64,000 bases of DNA, from positions 1 through 64,000 of the forward strand of contig DATIIH010000012.1 in NCBI GenBank assembly GCA_035479875.1, written 5' to 3'. The position numbers were made by a program, and so were the translations under genes. Source of the DNA: PMNU01 sp035479875 (GTDB taxonomy: Bacteria > Patescibacteriota > Saccharimonadia > Saccharimonadales > UBA4665). The notes under the pieces are model-generated. The model did not search any database and was not told the DNA's origin. It worked only from the letters and a program-made list of their open reading frames with translations. This document shows positions 18,228 through 26,740 of the stretch, in pieces (within the stretch, counting starts at the first letter, position 1; each line of letters begins with the position of its first letter).

Positions 18228-18775
18228 CCGGCCTGTGCTCTAGCCCCGTGCAGCGTGGCCCCTGGTGGCATCATAGCCTGGAAAGCCCCTAGTACGGTAC
18301 CGTCGGCAAAGTTGGCATCAAGCGTCGCTAAAGATATATAGGGTTGGAATGCAAATCGCCAGTCGCCAGGGACGCGATTCATTCTGTCTAGTTCTGCAGT
18401 CACCTCTTCTCTGTCACTGATAAGATGCTCAGGCTCAATGACGTACCCAATATGCACATATGGCTCGCCCTTGTTCTCCAAAAATGCAGCTGATTTTAAC
18501 GGCACAGTCCTTCGCTCTTTGCCGGCCAAGATTCCGTCGTTTAGAGCGGCTACGACTTGTCGCACTGGTCGCGCTGCTAAGCGACCACGGGGTTGACGCG
18601 TCAAATCTTGATACTCGCCGCTTTGTACCAGCATAACTCCCGCTTGGCCTAGGCGACGCCACTGCAATGTGACTCCTGGCATGTCGTGGTTGAACCTATC
18701 GATGTTACCTCTAAACTCAACATGCTCTACTTGGAGCAGGGTTCTGCTAACGAATAAAGAATTAGGCGTGCTCAC
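18224..18775 (-). CDS. Hypothetical protein, weak 2H-phosphoesterase-like look
   Basis: 183 residues, start GTG at 18775. Two similarly spaced strands, PYVHIGYV (about 113-120) and QPYISLATL (about 148-156), recall the paired HxT/HxS strands of 2H phosphoesterases, but only the first has a His, so the match is weak. No signal or membrane segment. TATAGT lies nine bases before the GTG. Otherwise unassigned. Confidence 0.65.
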   Translation of the reverse strand: MSTPNSLFVSRTLLQVEHVEFRGNIDRFNHDMPGVTLQWRRLGQAGVMLVQSGEYQDLTRQPRGRLAARPVRQVVAALNDGILAGKERRTVPLKSAAFLENKGEPYVHIGYVIEPEHLISDREEVTAELDRMNRVPGDWRFAFQPYISLATLDANFADGTVLGAFQAMMPPGATLHGARAQAG

Positions 18776-18853
18776 TAGAGACAGACTATACCATATTCGC
18801 CACTTCTTCGTCCTCTAGAGTTGGAGCGGCATAGATTGCTATACTGGGACACA

Positions 18854-20029
18854 GTGAAACAAACAGCAGCTAATAGTCTTCGCCTCAAATTCTATACCTT
18901 TTCGTTTTTCGACGATTTTATACTCATCTATCCGTTGTACACGCTTTTGTTTGCCGACCGTGGTGTAAGCGCTGCCAAAATCTCGAGCCTACTTTTTGCC
19001 TGGTCGTTGACCGCGTTTTTACTAGAAGTTCCGTCAGGAGCTATCGCCGATAAGTTCAACCGGAAATATGTACTACTTACCGGCCTGGCCTTTCGGGCGC
19101 TTGGTTTTACTTTTTGGCTACTGATGCCCAACTACTGGGGCTTTTTAATTGGCTTTATATGCTGGGGTATAAAAAGCGCGCTGACGTCTGGCACGCTCGA
19201 AGCGCTCCTGTACGATGAGCTAGCCAAAGTAGAGGAGACAAAACGCTACGCTAAGATTAGCGGGCGGATGGAGGCGCTGAGTCTGGTTGCCGTGACCGCG
19301 GCCGGCCTGGGAGCCAGCATACTGGCACCTGGCGGTTATGCGTTGCTTCTCGTGCTCAGCATTGTTGCGATTGTGGTGTCTGCTGTTGCGATTGCGGTGC
19401 TGCCGAGTCAGAGGCGCGTACAATCGACGGGCGAAACGCAGTATTTACATTATTTACGCAGCGGTGTGCATGAAGCTATAAGGCATCCCGTTGTCTTGCT
19501 AGCCGTACTTGCTTTAAGCCTGATCATCGGGCTGGGCGCAGCCGACGAGTATTTCGAATTGCTGTTCCGCGAGAACGGCCTCAGCAACGCCGCCGTTTCA
19601 TTCTGGTATGCGGTACTTGGCGTGTGCGGGGTCGTTGGCGCAGTGTTCGCACACAAGTTTGAGCACACAAAACGACCTACAACCATCATACTTGTAGCGC
19701 TCGGTTGTCTGTTAGCCGCGACTGGCCTTATGCACGGGCTTACCGTGCCGATAGTTGTGGGTGTCTTTGCGTTGGTATTCGCCAGCGCAAAGGTGTTACT
19801 CGGAGCCGATTTGCAGCATGCCATTTCGGACACCGCTCGTGCTACTACAACCTCGGTGAGCGGACTTCTATCTGAGGTAGCCGCTCTATTTGTATTTGGC
19901 GTAGTGGGTTTGAGCTCGCAGCTCGGCAATTATAGCGTAAGCTTCCGGATAGTTGGGGCCGCCCTCTTAGTGTTGGCGGTGCTGTTTGGGTGCGCCAAGG
20001 CGTTTATTGTGCACAAGCAGGGGCGCTAG
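18854..20029 (+). CDS. MFS transporter
   Basis: 391 residues from GTG 18854; a TTG at 18821 would add eleven. Twelve hydrophobic helices are visible. Motif A between helices 2 and 3 reads GAIADKFNRKYVLL, as in drug/sugar MFS carriers. Substrate unknown. TATACT (18840-18845) ends eight bases before the GTG, which fits a leaderless start; neither candidate has a good Shine-Dalgarno. Its stop lies 17 bases from the convergent GT51-like gene. Confidence 0.85.
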   Translation: MKQTAANSLRLKFYTFSFFDDFILIYPLYTLLFADRGVSAAKISSLLFAWSLTAFLLEVPSGAIADKFNRKYVLLTGLAFRALGFTFWLLMPNYWGFLIGFICWGIKSALTSGTLEALLYDELAKVEETKRYAKISGRMEALSLVAVTAAGLGASILAPGGYALLLVLSIVAIVVSAVAIAVLPSQRRVQSTGETQYLHYLRSGVHEAIRHPVVLLAVLALSLIIGLGAADEYFELLFRENGLSNAAVSFWYAVLGVCGVVGAVFAHKFEHTKRPTTIILVALGCLLAATGLMHGLTVPIVVGVFALVFASAKVLLGADLQHAISDTARATTTSVSGLLSEVAALFVFGVVGLSSQLGNYSVSFRIVGAALLVLAVLFGCAKAFIVHKQGR

Positions 20030-20046
20030 ACAGGCGCAGCGCCCTC

Positions 20047-21171
20047 TTAACGCAAACTGGTTACGATGCGCATGACTTCTCGCTCGTCGATCCCAAATGC
20101 ACGCATGACGTCCGCATGCATACGGACTGCAATCGGCCCGATAGCGTCGTAGCGTGGCAGGCCCAAACACCAGACATAAAATTCTTCTTTGGTGATCTGC
20201 TGGAGGTTTTGCTTGCCAAAGACCTGCAGAATCGTGGCCTGGTCGCTTGCAACGTATACATCATCATTGAGCTTAACGCCGACGTTCTCAAGATACTGAT
20301 AGATGATAAACTCACGATACTGCTGGCGTGAGTAGCCACCATTGCCACGCGCCAGGTAATTACGATAGCCGTTGAAGATCATGCCAGAATAACAAAATTC
20401 GAAAATTTTTCGACGCAAGGTAGAGTTATAGCCGAGTTCAACCCCGATTGAGCGCAGTAGTTGCATCTCGATGGTTCCATAGCCACGGCTAAATAGGCGG
20501 CGCGTAGCGCGCAAGTTTTCGCGCAGCGTATGTGTCCGGAGGTAGCCGAACACCTTCCGAAGGATACTACGGCCGGCGATCGTGTGTTGGCTGGGCCGCC
20601 TCGTGAAATAGCTGTGATCTTCAATGGCCGCCAAAATGGCAAATAGCTGACGCACGTGGGGTGTGATGTGCATCTGATAAATGAGCATCTTAGATTCAAT
20701 CGTGCCGATGATATCAGTAATGTCGGCGGTTTTGTATCGTGGCGCCGCAAGCAGCAAAAACGCCCTGGCTATAGCGAACGCTGCAATCGCTATCAGCGCT
20801 ATCTTAGCGTTGGTCTGGTCTGGGGCTGTCTGGCGGGCAGCGCGCAAGCAGAACAACGATATGACGAAGTAGGCGTACGACAGCTCAATGAATAGGCGGT
20901 ACAAAAAATCTTTCACCTTGGCGAACGCACTTGCAAAAAGCAGATTACGCATCCTATCCCCACTAATAAACTCCAAGGCCACGGCCAGCACAACGGTCGA
21001 TCCCGCAGCAATCACCCTATACGAAATCGACCCAGCTAAAGCCAGGCAAAACGAGAAACCATAGATGAGCGCTACCCGCATCCGTTCCGTAGTCTTGATG
21101 CCCATTATTACCACGGACATCAGCAAAACGATGTACAGCAGCAATATATTACTTTTTAATAACTGTTCCAC
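20047..21171 (-). CDS. Divergent GT51-like transglycosylase domain membrane protein
   Basis: 374 residues, start GTG. Three or four membrane segments fill residues 8-145. The soluble part holds AIEDHSYF (182-189), RGYGTIEMQLLRS (229-241) and TLRRKIFEF (251-259), in the order and spacing of peptidoglycan transglycosylase motifs 1-3 (EDxxFxxH, GGSTITQQ, RKxxE). E184 would be the catalytic base. GT51 enzymes polymerise lipid II. No transpeptidase domain follows. It could be a monofunctional glycosyltransferase or an inactive relative; the His after motif 1 is not in its usual place. Confidence 0.6.
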   Translation of the reverse strand: MEQLLKSNILLLYIVLLMSVVIMGIKTTERMRVALIYGFSFCLALAGSISYRVIAAGSTVVLAVALEFISGDRMRNLLFASAFAKVKDFLYRLFIELSYAYFVISLFCLRAARQTAPDQTNAKIALIAIAAFAIARAFLLLAAPRYKTADITDIIGTIESKMLIYQMHITPHVRQLFAILAAIEDHSYFTRRPSQHTIAGRSILRKVFGYLRTHTLRENLRATRRLFSRGYGTIEMQLLRSIGVELGYNSTLRRKIFEFCYSGMIFNGYRNYLARGNGGYSRQQYREFIIYQYLENVGVKLNDDVYVASDQATILQVFGKQNLQQITKEEFYVWCLGLPRYDAIGPIAVRMHADVMRAFGIDEREVMRIVTSLR

Positions 21172-21365
21172 AAACTTAGCCTGCTCAAATTATCTAGTAA
21201 GTATAGTAGCATCTGCCGCCACTCATTGTGGCCACCGTATTGCTTTGGTAGAGAAAACAGGTCATTCATCCTCAAGTGTAAACGATTTGTAGCTGCCTGT
21301 TGAGAGGTAGTCTCAGTCTATAGAACTTAGTGGCGAGTAGATCAAATGTAGTACACTAACCTGAT

Positions 21366-22343
21366 ATGGATCTTGACACTCTCCGCTCTTGCCACCTTGA
21401 GGCTGTCCATGGCTTTAGCGACCCGGCCTTTGCGTTCTATATGAGTTCATTCCGCATAGGCGGGGACGCCGTACCACCCTTTCGAGCGGTAGAAGCGGCC
21501 TTCGCTATGTCAACGCATCCACACCCGTTGGTGCGGTACGCCGCCGGCTGGGCTGCGATAGAAGCGGGAACACTAAGTCGACGGGACGCTGCGCGCAGTA
21601 ACTGGACAATGGATGACCGTAACACCGCTCTCGACGTAGGGGGCATGATATGGCGTGACATTGATGATGGCGAGTGGGCACGCTTTGTGAGGCCCAACGA
21701 CCCATATCAAGAAGCGAGCATTTTGTCGCTTGGCCTACGGCAACGCGTTGCACAGGCGTATCTGCCGTCACTTAGACTTGCTGCGCGCTATCTAGGCGGC
21801 GAGCAACTTACAGCCGCAGATGCCTATGGCGAGCTTGATGAATCAAAGCGTAACCTACTATCTGTTGCCCGATCACTGCAAACAGAACCGCGGCGACCTC
21901 GTAGGTACCATGACTCCGTTCGCGGAGTAGCAGGGGAGCTTGCCACCGCCTGGCTCCTGCAGCCAGAATTCATGTGCCCGGGGCCCATAGACGAGACTAC
22001 GCCACTCCCACAATACGTAGTCGCGCCCGCATCTGTACGCCAGGATCATCATTCAAACCCACGCCAGCGTGCCGACCTGTTGGCATATTCGTTGCGATCC
22101 AGGGGTAAAAAAACGCCAGTGCAGGTGAGTGGCACCGCCGAACACGAAACGGATCTGCTTACTATTATGACTTCACGCGATCTCAAGCTTCCCCCGAGGG
22201 GCCAGCTGAGACTTCTAGCGCGGATATGCAGGCACGAGGCAGGCAAACCCGACCATCAGGATCCCGAACTGCTAGCATTTTCTGCGCAACTTACGAATGC
22301 TATGATGCGCTATAAATACAAGGGTGACAACTGGCCGCAGTAG
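21366..22343 (+). CDS. Orphan protein, possible restriction-endonuclease-like fold
   Basis: 325 residues, no confident family. The C-terminal half has VRGVAGELATAWLL (a helix with a conserved-looking GE), then RADLLAYSL and TPVQVSGTA. That order (E in helix, D on strand, QxS/QxK on the next strand) is how PD-(D/E)xK domains look, but the Lys is Ser here, so activity is doubtful. The gene at 24113 has a similar ADLLVIDF...VGVQIKT pattern. TACACT (21352-21357) ends eight bases before the ATG. Confidence 0.6.
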   Translation: MDLDTLRSCHLEAVHGFSDPAFAFYMSSFRIGGDAVPPFRAVEAAFAMSTHPHPLVRYAAGWAAIEAGTLSRRDAARSNWTMDDRNTALDVGGMIWRDIDDGEWARFVRPNDPYQEASILSLGLRQRVAQAYLPSLRLAARYLGGEQLTAADAYGELDESKRNLLSVARSLQTEPRRPRRYHDSVRGVAGELATAWLLQPEFMCPGPIDETTPLPQYVVAPASVRQDHHSNPRQRADLLAYSLRSRGKKTPVQVSGTAEHETDLLTIMTSRDLKLPPRGQLRLLARICRHEAGKPDHQDPELLAFSAQLTNAMMRYKYKGDNWPQ

Positions 22344-22346
22344 CAA

Positions 22347-22976
22347 TTACTGCATCGAACGCGCACAGGAGATGCGTAGGTGCTGAGACAAGAACGTTAC
22401 GAGCCCGGGGAAGCGGGATGCGGCTTCTGTAAGTTCATCGTCCGTGAACATCACGCGGATAGAGTGCGCTGCTTCCGCCGGTGTCTCGTCGGAGTGTATG
22501 CGGTCGTCTCTTTTTATAACAGCAGCGACACCTCGCTGAAAGCGTCGGGACATCACTAGTCCGGTACGTGCAAAAACTTCCTGTCGATCGAAGAGCAGAT
22601 CGTGCCGTGCCGAAAACCTACCTCTTATAGTGCTGTCGTCATCAAAAGGCTTCCCCTTCAGCGCCTTCAGTTGTGCGCCAACATCCCCGCGACCGGCAAT
22701 TACCAACGACATTGCGGCCTTGCCTACCATTGAGCCTTTCATAGACGGATAGTACGGCATATCGTGCTGGCTAGGGTAGAGGCCGTCTACTTGTTCGTCC
22801 AAAAGGACCGAAACCTTTGAAGTAATTACCGTAAGTTGTCCCGCCGCTTCAAGCATGTCGACAATCTGCTCAGCGTAGCCACGCGCGAAACCATCTGGAC
22901 GCACCATAGCAAAGCCAAAATCTTGGGTGGACGCTATGCCATGGGTTATCTCAGATGATGGTGCACGAACATGCAT
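22347..22976 (-). CDS. ndk: Nucleoside diphosphate kinase-like protein with insertion
   Basis: 209 residues against about 140-150 for NDK. AMVRPDGFARG (23-33) matches the KPDGVQRG motif with Arg for Lys. MPYYPSMKGSMVGKAAMSLVI matches the family core, STIRGRF the TIRGDF motif, and IHSDETPAEAAHSI the HGSDSPESAEREI block with H161 as phosphate-accepting His. About 30 extra residues lie between TIRG and the His. NDK balances NTP/dNTP pools. The insertion and the Lys-to-Arg change leave activity uncertain. Confidence 0.72.
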   Translation of the reverse strand: MHVRAPSSEITHGIASTQDFGFAMVRPDGFARGYAEQIVDMLEAAGQLTVITSKVSVLLDEQVDGLYPSQHDMPYYPSMKGSMVGKAAMSLVIAGRGDVGAQLKALKGKPFDDDSTIRGRFSARHDLLFDRQEVFARTGLVMSRRFQRGVAAVIKRDDRIHSDETPAEAAHSIRVMFTDDELTEAASRFPGLVTFLSQHLRISCARSMQ

Positions 22977-23049
22977 AGCGCCTATTGTGCAACCTAATTG
23001 CTAGGAGGTCAATAGCATCTACGGTAACTTTTGGCGAGAACAGCAATAA

Positions 23050-23982
23050 CTAAACGGTTAGCAATAACTCTTTGAGGTGGCTTATATCCACTTGGGATTG
23101 CATAGTATGTTCAAGCGTCCATCGCATTAGATCGTGAACCTCGTCGGTCGCATGGCGAACATGCCCCGCAAAGAATAGTTCCCCTTTGGGCGAACGCATA
23201 AGTTTGCCCCAGTATTGGCGTGCCATTGGGCGTAAAAAAACACTATGGAGGATCCTCAAATTTTGCGGCAGTCCTTGGACATGTTGGGCGCCTAACGCTC
23301 GAAATCCTTCTTCGATCGCTCGACACATAAGATGCAACAATCTTCGGTCATTACCCAATTGTACCGGACTTACTTCAGTTCTGAGTAGCGCGGCCGAGAT
23401 GCAACTAATAAGCACCGTATGGTACTGCAACCAGCCGTCAATGTTGGCTATATGCTGTACTTTAAAGCCTTGTGCTTCGAGAATGGCCTGAAGCTTCTTA
23501 CTTATTGGCGATACCTTGGCTTCAAATGTCGTTGGTTGCTCGGCAATATGAGCGTATTCGATGACACCTTCTTGTAGGCTGCCGCCCACTCCAGGGAAAG
23601 CGAGTTCATATGTCCCTGGAAGGTCGGTCGGGATAGCTGCGCGGCCATCGGGATTATTCCCAAAAAAGACGATGTGTGGTGAGCCTTTTAATTGCCGTAG
23701 CGCAGGAAATGTTGAAGCCAACTGGCCAGCTTGTACAGCCACGATTACAAGATCGTATTCGCGCTCATCGGCAGTCTGGGCCAACTTAGTCCTGGCAGTT
23801 TGCTGTGCACTTTGGCTAACATCATGCAATTTGATGCCATTACGTGCAATTTCTTGCTCGCGTTCGCCATGCGCAAGAACCCACAATTGCTGTCCCGCAA
23901 GTGCAACTTGGCCGCCATATACCGAACCAATTACACCGCACCCAACAACCAGTACATGAAAAGGCGTGCTGGTTTCATTCAT
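23050..23982 (-). CDS. panE: Ketopantoate reductase (ApbA/PanE) family protein
   Basis: 310 residues. VLVVGCGVIGSVYGGQVALAG is the N-terminal Rossmann NADP loop (GxGxxG), with the ApbA substrate region FPGVGG and the helical C-terminal ApbA_C domain after residue 180. The classical reaction is NADPH reduction of 2-dehydropantoate to pantoate; many family members act on other substrates and no other CoA gene is in the window. TACACT ends six bases before the ATG (leaderless type). Confidence 0.82.
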   Translation of the reverse strand: MNETSTPFHVLVVGCGVIGSVYGGQVALAGQQLWVLAHGEREQEIARNGIKLHDVSQSAQQTARTKLAQTADEREYDLVIVAVQAGQLASTFPALRQLKGSPHIVFFGNNPDGRAAIPTDLPGTYELAFPGVGGSLQEGVIEYAHIAEQPTTFEAKVSPISKKLQAILEAQGFKVQHIANIDGWLQYHTVLISCISAALLRTEVSPVQLGNDRRLLHLMCRAIEEGFRALGAQHVQGLPQNLRILHSVFLRPMARQYWGKLMRSPKGELFFAGHVRHATDEVHDLMRWTLEHTMQSQVDISHLKELLLTV

Positions 23983-24071
23983 GAGTTAAGTGTAGCAGTA
24001 ACGATCACACATCTATCCAAATAAACGAAAAAGCTCAAAGTGAGGGGTTTTGAATCGTACAATTCTCCTGT

Positions 24072-24116
24072 ATGTTTGACGAACTCCAATGGCCGTCGTA
24101 CGCTATAGCCAAATGA
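24072..24116 (+). CDS. Possible 14-codon leader peptide
   Basis: ATG at 24072, eight bases after a TACAAT box, encodes MFDELQWPSYAIAK and ends at TGA 24114-24116, which overlaps the ATG of the following gene. The placement fits a leaderless upstream ORF whose termination re-initiates the main gene. It could be chance; no codon run suggesting ribosome-stalling control is seen. Confidence 0.35.
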   Translation: MFDELQWPSYAIAK

Positions 24117-25111
24117 TAACCTCAGAATTCCTTCAGGCCTATACCCGCGATCACACGCTTGCACAAATACACCAAGGTGCCACCATGCCAGAGGTCCAGG
24201 CCGCTCAACTTTATTCATATAGTTACGGCCACATCGTATTCGATGCCTTACTCGGGAGATACGAGGGCTTAGCCGCGCGCATGGAGCCCCTCACTGAATA
24301 TGAGGAGTGCGTTGACTTTGGAGATGTTGAACTGGCCCTAATTGAAGCTGACGACCCAGCCGCATGGTCTTACCGCAACGAAGTTAACTTTCACCATCTT
24401 AACCATCATATGCAGAAAATGTGGTTGCCGCTTATTACTGGCGGCTGGGAGCATCCAGACGGTCAGCGTGCGGCTGGGCATTTTAGCATGAACGGACTTG
24501 CGCTTGAGGGCCTCAAATACTATGTTTTAGTTAACGACTACACTGCACATAAGACCCCAGAAGCACTCGAGGACCCTGTCGTAAAAGGAATCCTCTCAAG
24601 ATTTACAGGCGCTATGCAGGAGTTCGATGCAACAATAGCCACGCTTAACTGGGCTAAAAAATACCCTAACATTACAGTAATACCCGCACCGGCGCAGTTC
24701 GAACACAGCACCGGCGGCACTGGTACGAATGCGAATGCCGATTTGTTGGTCATAGACTTCGTCAACGACCGAACCGTAGGCGTGCAAATAAAAACATTGG
24801 CCACAGAAAGAGAGCGCCGGCGCTATGACCCAGACCGCATTGTCGTCGTTGACAGCGCAGACCTAGGAAACGTGCGCGTTATACCTGATAAGCATGACAA
24901 GACCAAGCAAACTACCCGACCATGGCCTGGTCTAATCGCAGCTGCTCGGGTTGATGCCATTCCCACTAAGGGCAAGTTGGATATCAAACCCAAATACATC
25001 CCTTATTTATTAGCCAAGAAAATGCAAGCCAGAATGCAGTTAAGGGGTAGCCGCGTGGATTACAATAACGCGTCTGCCGTTATTGGTAAAAAGATACTCG
25101 AGAAACTCTAA
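24113..25111 (+). CDS. Orphan protein, PD-(D/E)xK-like C-terminal pattern
   Basis: 332 residues from ATG 24113; an ATG at 24089 would add eight. The N-terminal half is rich in His, Trp and Tyr. The C-terminal half has NADLLVIDFVNDRTVGVQIKT, a D...QxK pattern resembling a PD-(D/E)xK core, followed by ERERRRYDPDRIVVVD. ATG 24113 overlaps the TGA of a 14-codon leader ORF (24072-24116), giving an ATGA junction. TACAAT (24058-24063) lies eight bases before that leader ORF. Function not established. Confidence 0.6.
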   Translation: MITSEFLQAYTRDHTLAQIHQGATMPEVQAAQLYSYSYGHIVFDALLGRYEGLAARMEPLTEYEECVDFGDVELALIEADDPAAWSYRNEVNFHHLNHHMQKMWLPLITGGWEHPDGQRAAGHFSMNGLALEGLKYYVLVNDYTAHKTPEALEDPVVKGILSRFTGAMQEFDATIATLNWAKKYPNITVIPAPAQFEHSTGGTGTNANADLLVIDFVNDRTVGVQIKTLATERERRRYDPDRIVVVDSADLGNVRVIPDKHDKTKQTTRPWPGLIAAARVDAIPTKGKLDIKPKYIPYLLAKKMQARMQLRGSRVDYNNASAVIGKKILEKL

Positions 25112-25160
25112 GCTTAAGAATGCTGACGTTCAAGGAGTTCGTGAGCTCTTGGATGACTCT

Positions 25161-25556
25161 CTACTTGCCGCGGGGCGTTACGCGCTGAGCTTTACTGGCA
25201 CGTACAATAGCGTATTCAACAACTCCCCACAAGACTAAACAGGCCATAAACCACATGCTGAGGTCAAACGCAGCATAAAGTGGTTTATATACCGTTATAT
25301 CGTTGGATGCTAGAGCTGCGTCTGCCATTTGTTGAGTGCTAGACCATGTGTCGGCATATGAATATGGATAGCCATGGGTAACTGGCACGGGGAAGCCACC
25401 GGCGCAAATTTTGCAGCCTGACTGGATACAAATGAAGTTTAGCCGCTGCGGACACTCGGTACCGCTTGTGCCAGTATGCACAAAATAGCTTCCAGCCGTC
25501 AGTAGTATCGAGGCCAACACACTAATAATCACAATTCGCAGCCATCGGCGTTTCAT
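25161..25556 (-). CDS. Small two-helix membrane protein with Cys-rich loop
   Basis: 131 residues. Hydrophobic helices at about 8-27 and 97-118 flank an external loop with five cysteines clustered in ECPQRLNFICIQSGCKIC, likely disulfide-bonded. The tail is basic. No family recognised. TATGCT ends six bases before the ATG, with no Shine-Dalgarno, so it is probably leaderless. Confidence 0.65.
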   Translation of the reverse strand: MKRRWLRIVIISVLASILLTAGSYFVHTGTSGTECPQRLNFICIQSGCKICAGGFPVPVTHGYPYSYADTWSSTQQMADAALASNDITVYKPLYAAFDLSMWFMACLVLWGVVEYAIVRASKAQRVTPRGK

Positions 25557-25730
25557 ATGGCTAGCATAGCATAAAGCTCAAGCGTGGTAATTCTTGGCAG
25601 GAGATCCAGTCTGTAGTCTAAACTATGCTTTGGGAAAATCTGGAAGGAGATCTTAATGACCGAAGACTGTCAGAGTTCGCACTAAAGCCCAACTTGATCA
25701 CATATAATAAATGTGTCATTATAACTACCC

Positions 25731-26381
25731 ATGAAGTACAATTCTTTGCTAGCCACTGGACTAAGCGTTGTATTGCTGGCGGGTTGCGACAGCGCCCGGC
25801 ACCAGCAGTCCGGTCTTCCTACTCCTGCTAGTTCTTCTCCAAATTCTGGACCTGTACTCAGTCCCGCAGAAAAGCAGATTGTAAAAACAGACCTGGCACG
25901 TATACAGGAATACTGGCGACACCAAACGAGCGCGGGCGCAGGCCGAGCTGCAACTGCGCAGGTCGTAATAGTGGAAGGTTTCGATGTTTTTCACTGTACT
26001 CCGAACGACATGGGCACTTCTTCGATAAGTCCAGCTCATTATTGTGCCGAGAAGAACACCATAGTCGTACCCGCGTTCGCCGTGTTAAGAGACCTTAGCT
26101 TTCCTCCAGGACGCGACGCCCTGGATTTTGAACTAGCTCATGAAGACGGTCACGCGAAGCGAGCAGGCGACCCCAAACTTGCAGGCGAATCAACTCTCGC
26201 TAATGAGACTGGCGCCACCTGCCTTGCAGGCAAGGCCATGGCCAATGCAGGATTTAACCCCGCCGACATTTCCGCTGTAGTTACTTACCTTACTAACTTG
26301 CCAGTAGCGACCGAGAACTATGGGAGTGGCGCCCAACAGGCAGCCGCTTATCGACAGGGCGCGACGGGTGGCAACTGTTAG
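25731..26381 (+). CDS. Lipoprotein with HExxH metallopeptidase-like motif
   Basis: 216 residues. Signal peptide with lipobox LLAGC (C19), then a Ser/Pro linker. FELAHEDGHAKRAGD contains HExxH (H137, E138, H141), and NETGATCLAGKAMANAG, about 20 residues on, resembles the third-ligand Glu and helix of YpfJ-type zinc peptidases (ELQADCLAG). It is therefore a candidate surface zinc protease anchored by lipid. Cys residues at the C-terminus may pair. TATAAC ends about five bases before the ATG. Confidence 0.68.
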   Translation: MKYNSLLATGLSVVLLAGCDSARHQQSGLPTPASSSPNSGPVLSPAEKQIVKTDLARIQEYWRHQTSAGAGRAATAQVVIVEGFDVFHCTPNDMGTSSISPAHYCAEKNTIVVPAFAVLRDLSFPPGRDALDFELAHEDGHAKRAGDPKLAGESTLANETGATCLAGKAMANAGFNPADISAVVTYLTNLPVATENYGSGAQQAAAYRQGATGGNC

Positions 26382-26740
26382 TACTGTATTTCTATCCTTG
26401 GCAGCGGCTCCAGTCGGTTAAGATGGCTCTTGAGGGTTTGGAAGAGAGCGACATCGAGGAGATTCTTGAGTTGCTCAAAGGTCCCAGTGGAGTCAATCTG
26501 TCTAGCTCCTGAGATGACGTCGATTAGTTAGCGACCAAATGAAGGCTCCCAAAAACAATATGTCAAAGCTACCAACCCCAAGAAGCAAAACTCTTGGATC
26601 CGCCAAGCCTACGAACAGCTCCAGTTGGCCTGCGGCCAACTTATCTGGCAAGAACAGACGGGCTGACGCCCGTCTGGGAAAGGGAGAGTGAGCAGAAATC
26701 CCACATTGCGAGTTCTGATATAACATGTTATACTATATAT
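26382..26740 (+). other. 359-bp gap: promoter, two perfect inverted repeats, no convincing gene
   Basis: Holds two inverted repeats, 26624-26640 (7-bp arms, 3-nt loop) and 26655-26676 (9-bp arms, 4-nt loop), and the promoter of the next gene. A 29-codon ORF at 26423-26512 (MALEGLEESDIEEILELLKG start) is amphipathic but lacks a ribosome site. A 74-codon minus ORF (26502-26726) has one hydrophobic stretch but no promoter or ribosome site I can support. The gap may contain remnants of a lost gene. Confidence 0.5.
26706..26734 (+). promoter_or_regulatory. Promoter for PRTase-like gene, leaderless arrangement
   Basis: TTGCGA (26706-26711), 17-bp spacer, TATACT (26729-26734). The ATG at 26741 begins six bases after the -10 box, so transcription should start at the start codon itself. 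Confidence 0.7.

Noticed and set aside
19450..19929. Long minus ORF inside the MFS gene
   Set aside because: Antisense shadow; the plus frame has twelve membrane helices and MFS motif A.
25625..25831. 68-codon plus ORF upstream of the lipoprotein
   Set aside because: Overlaps the lipoprotein signal sequence in another frame, with no ribosome site or coherent composition.
26594..26740. N-terminal extension of the PRTase-like gene
   Set aside because: It crosses the gene's own -35/-10 promoter and two inverted repeats; ATG 26741 is the better start.
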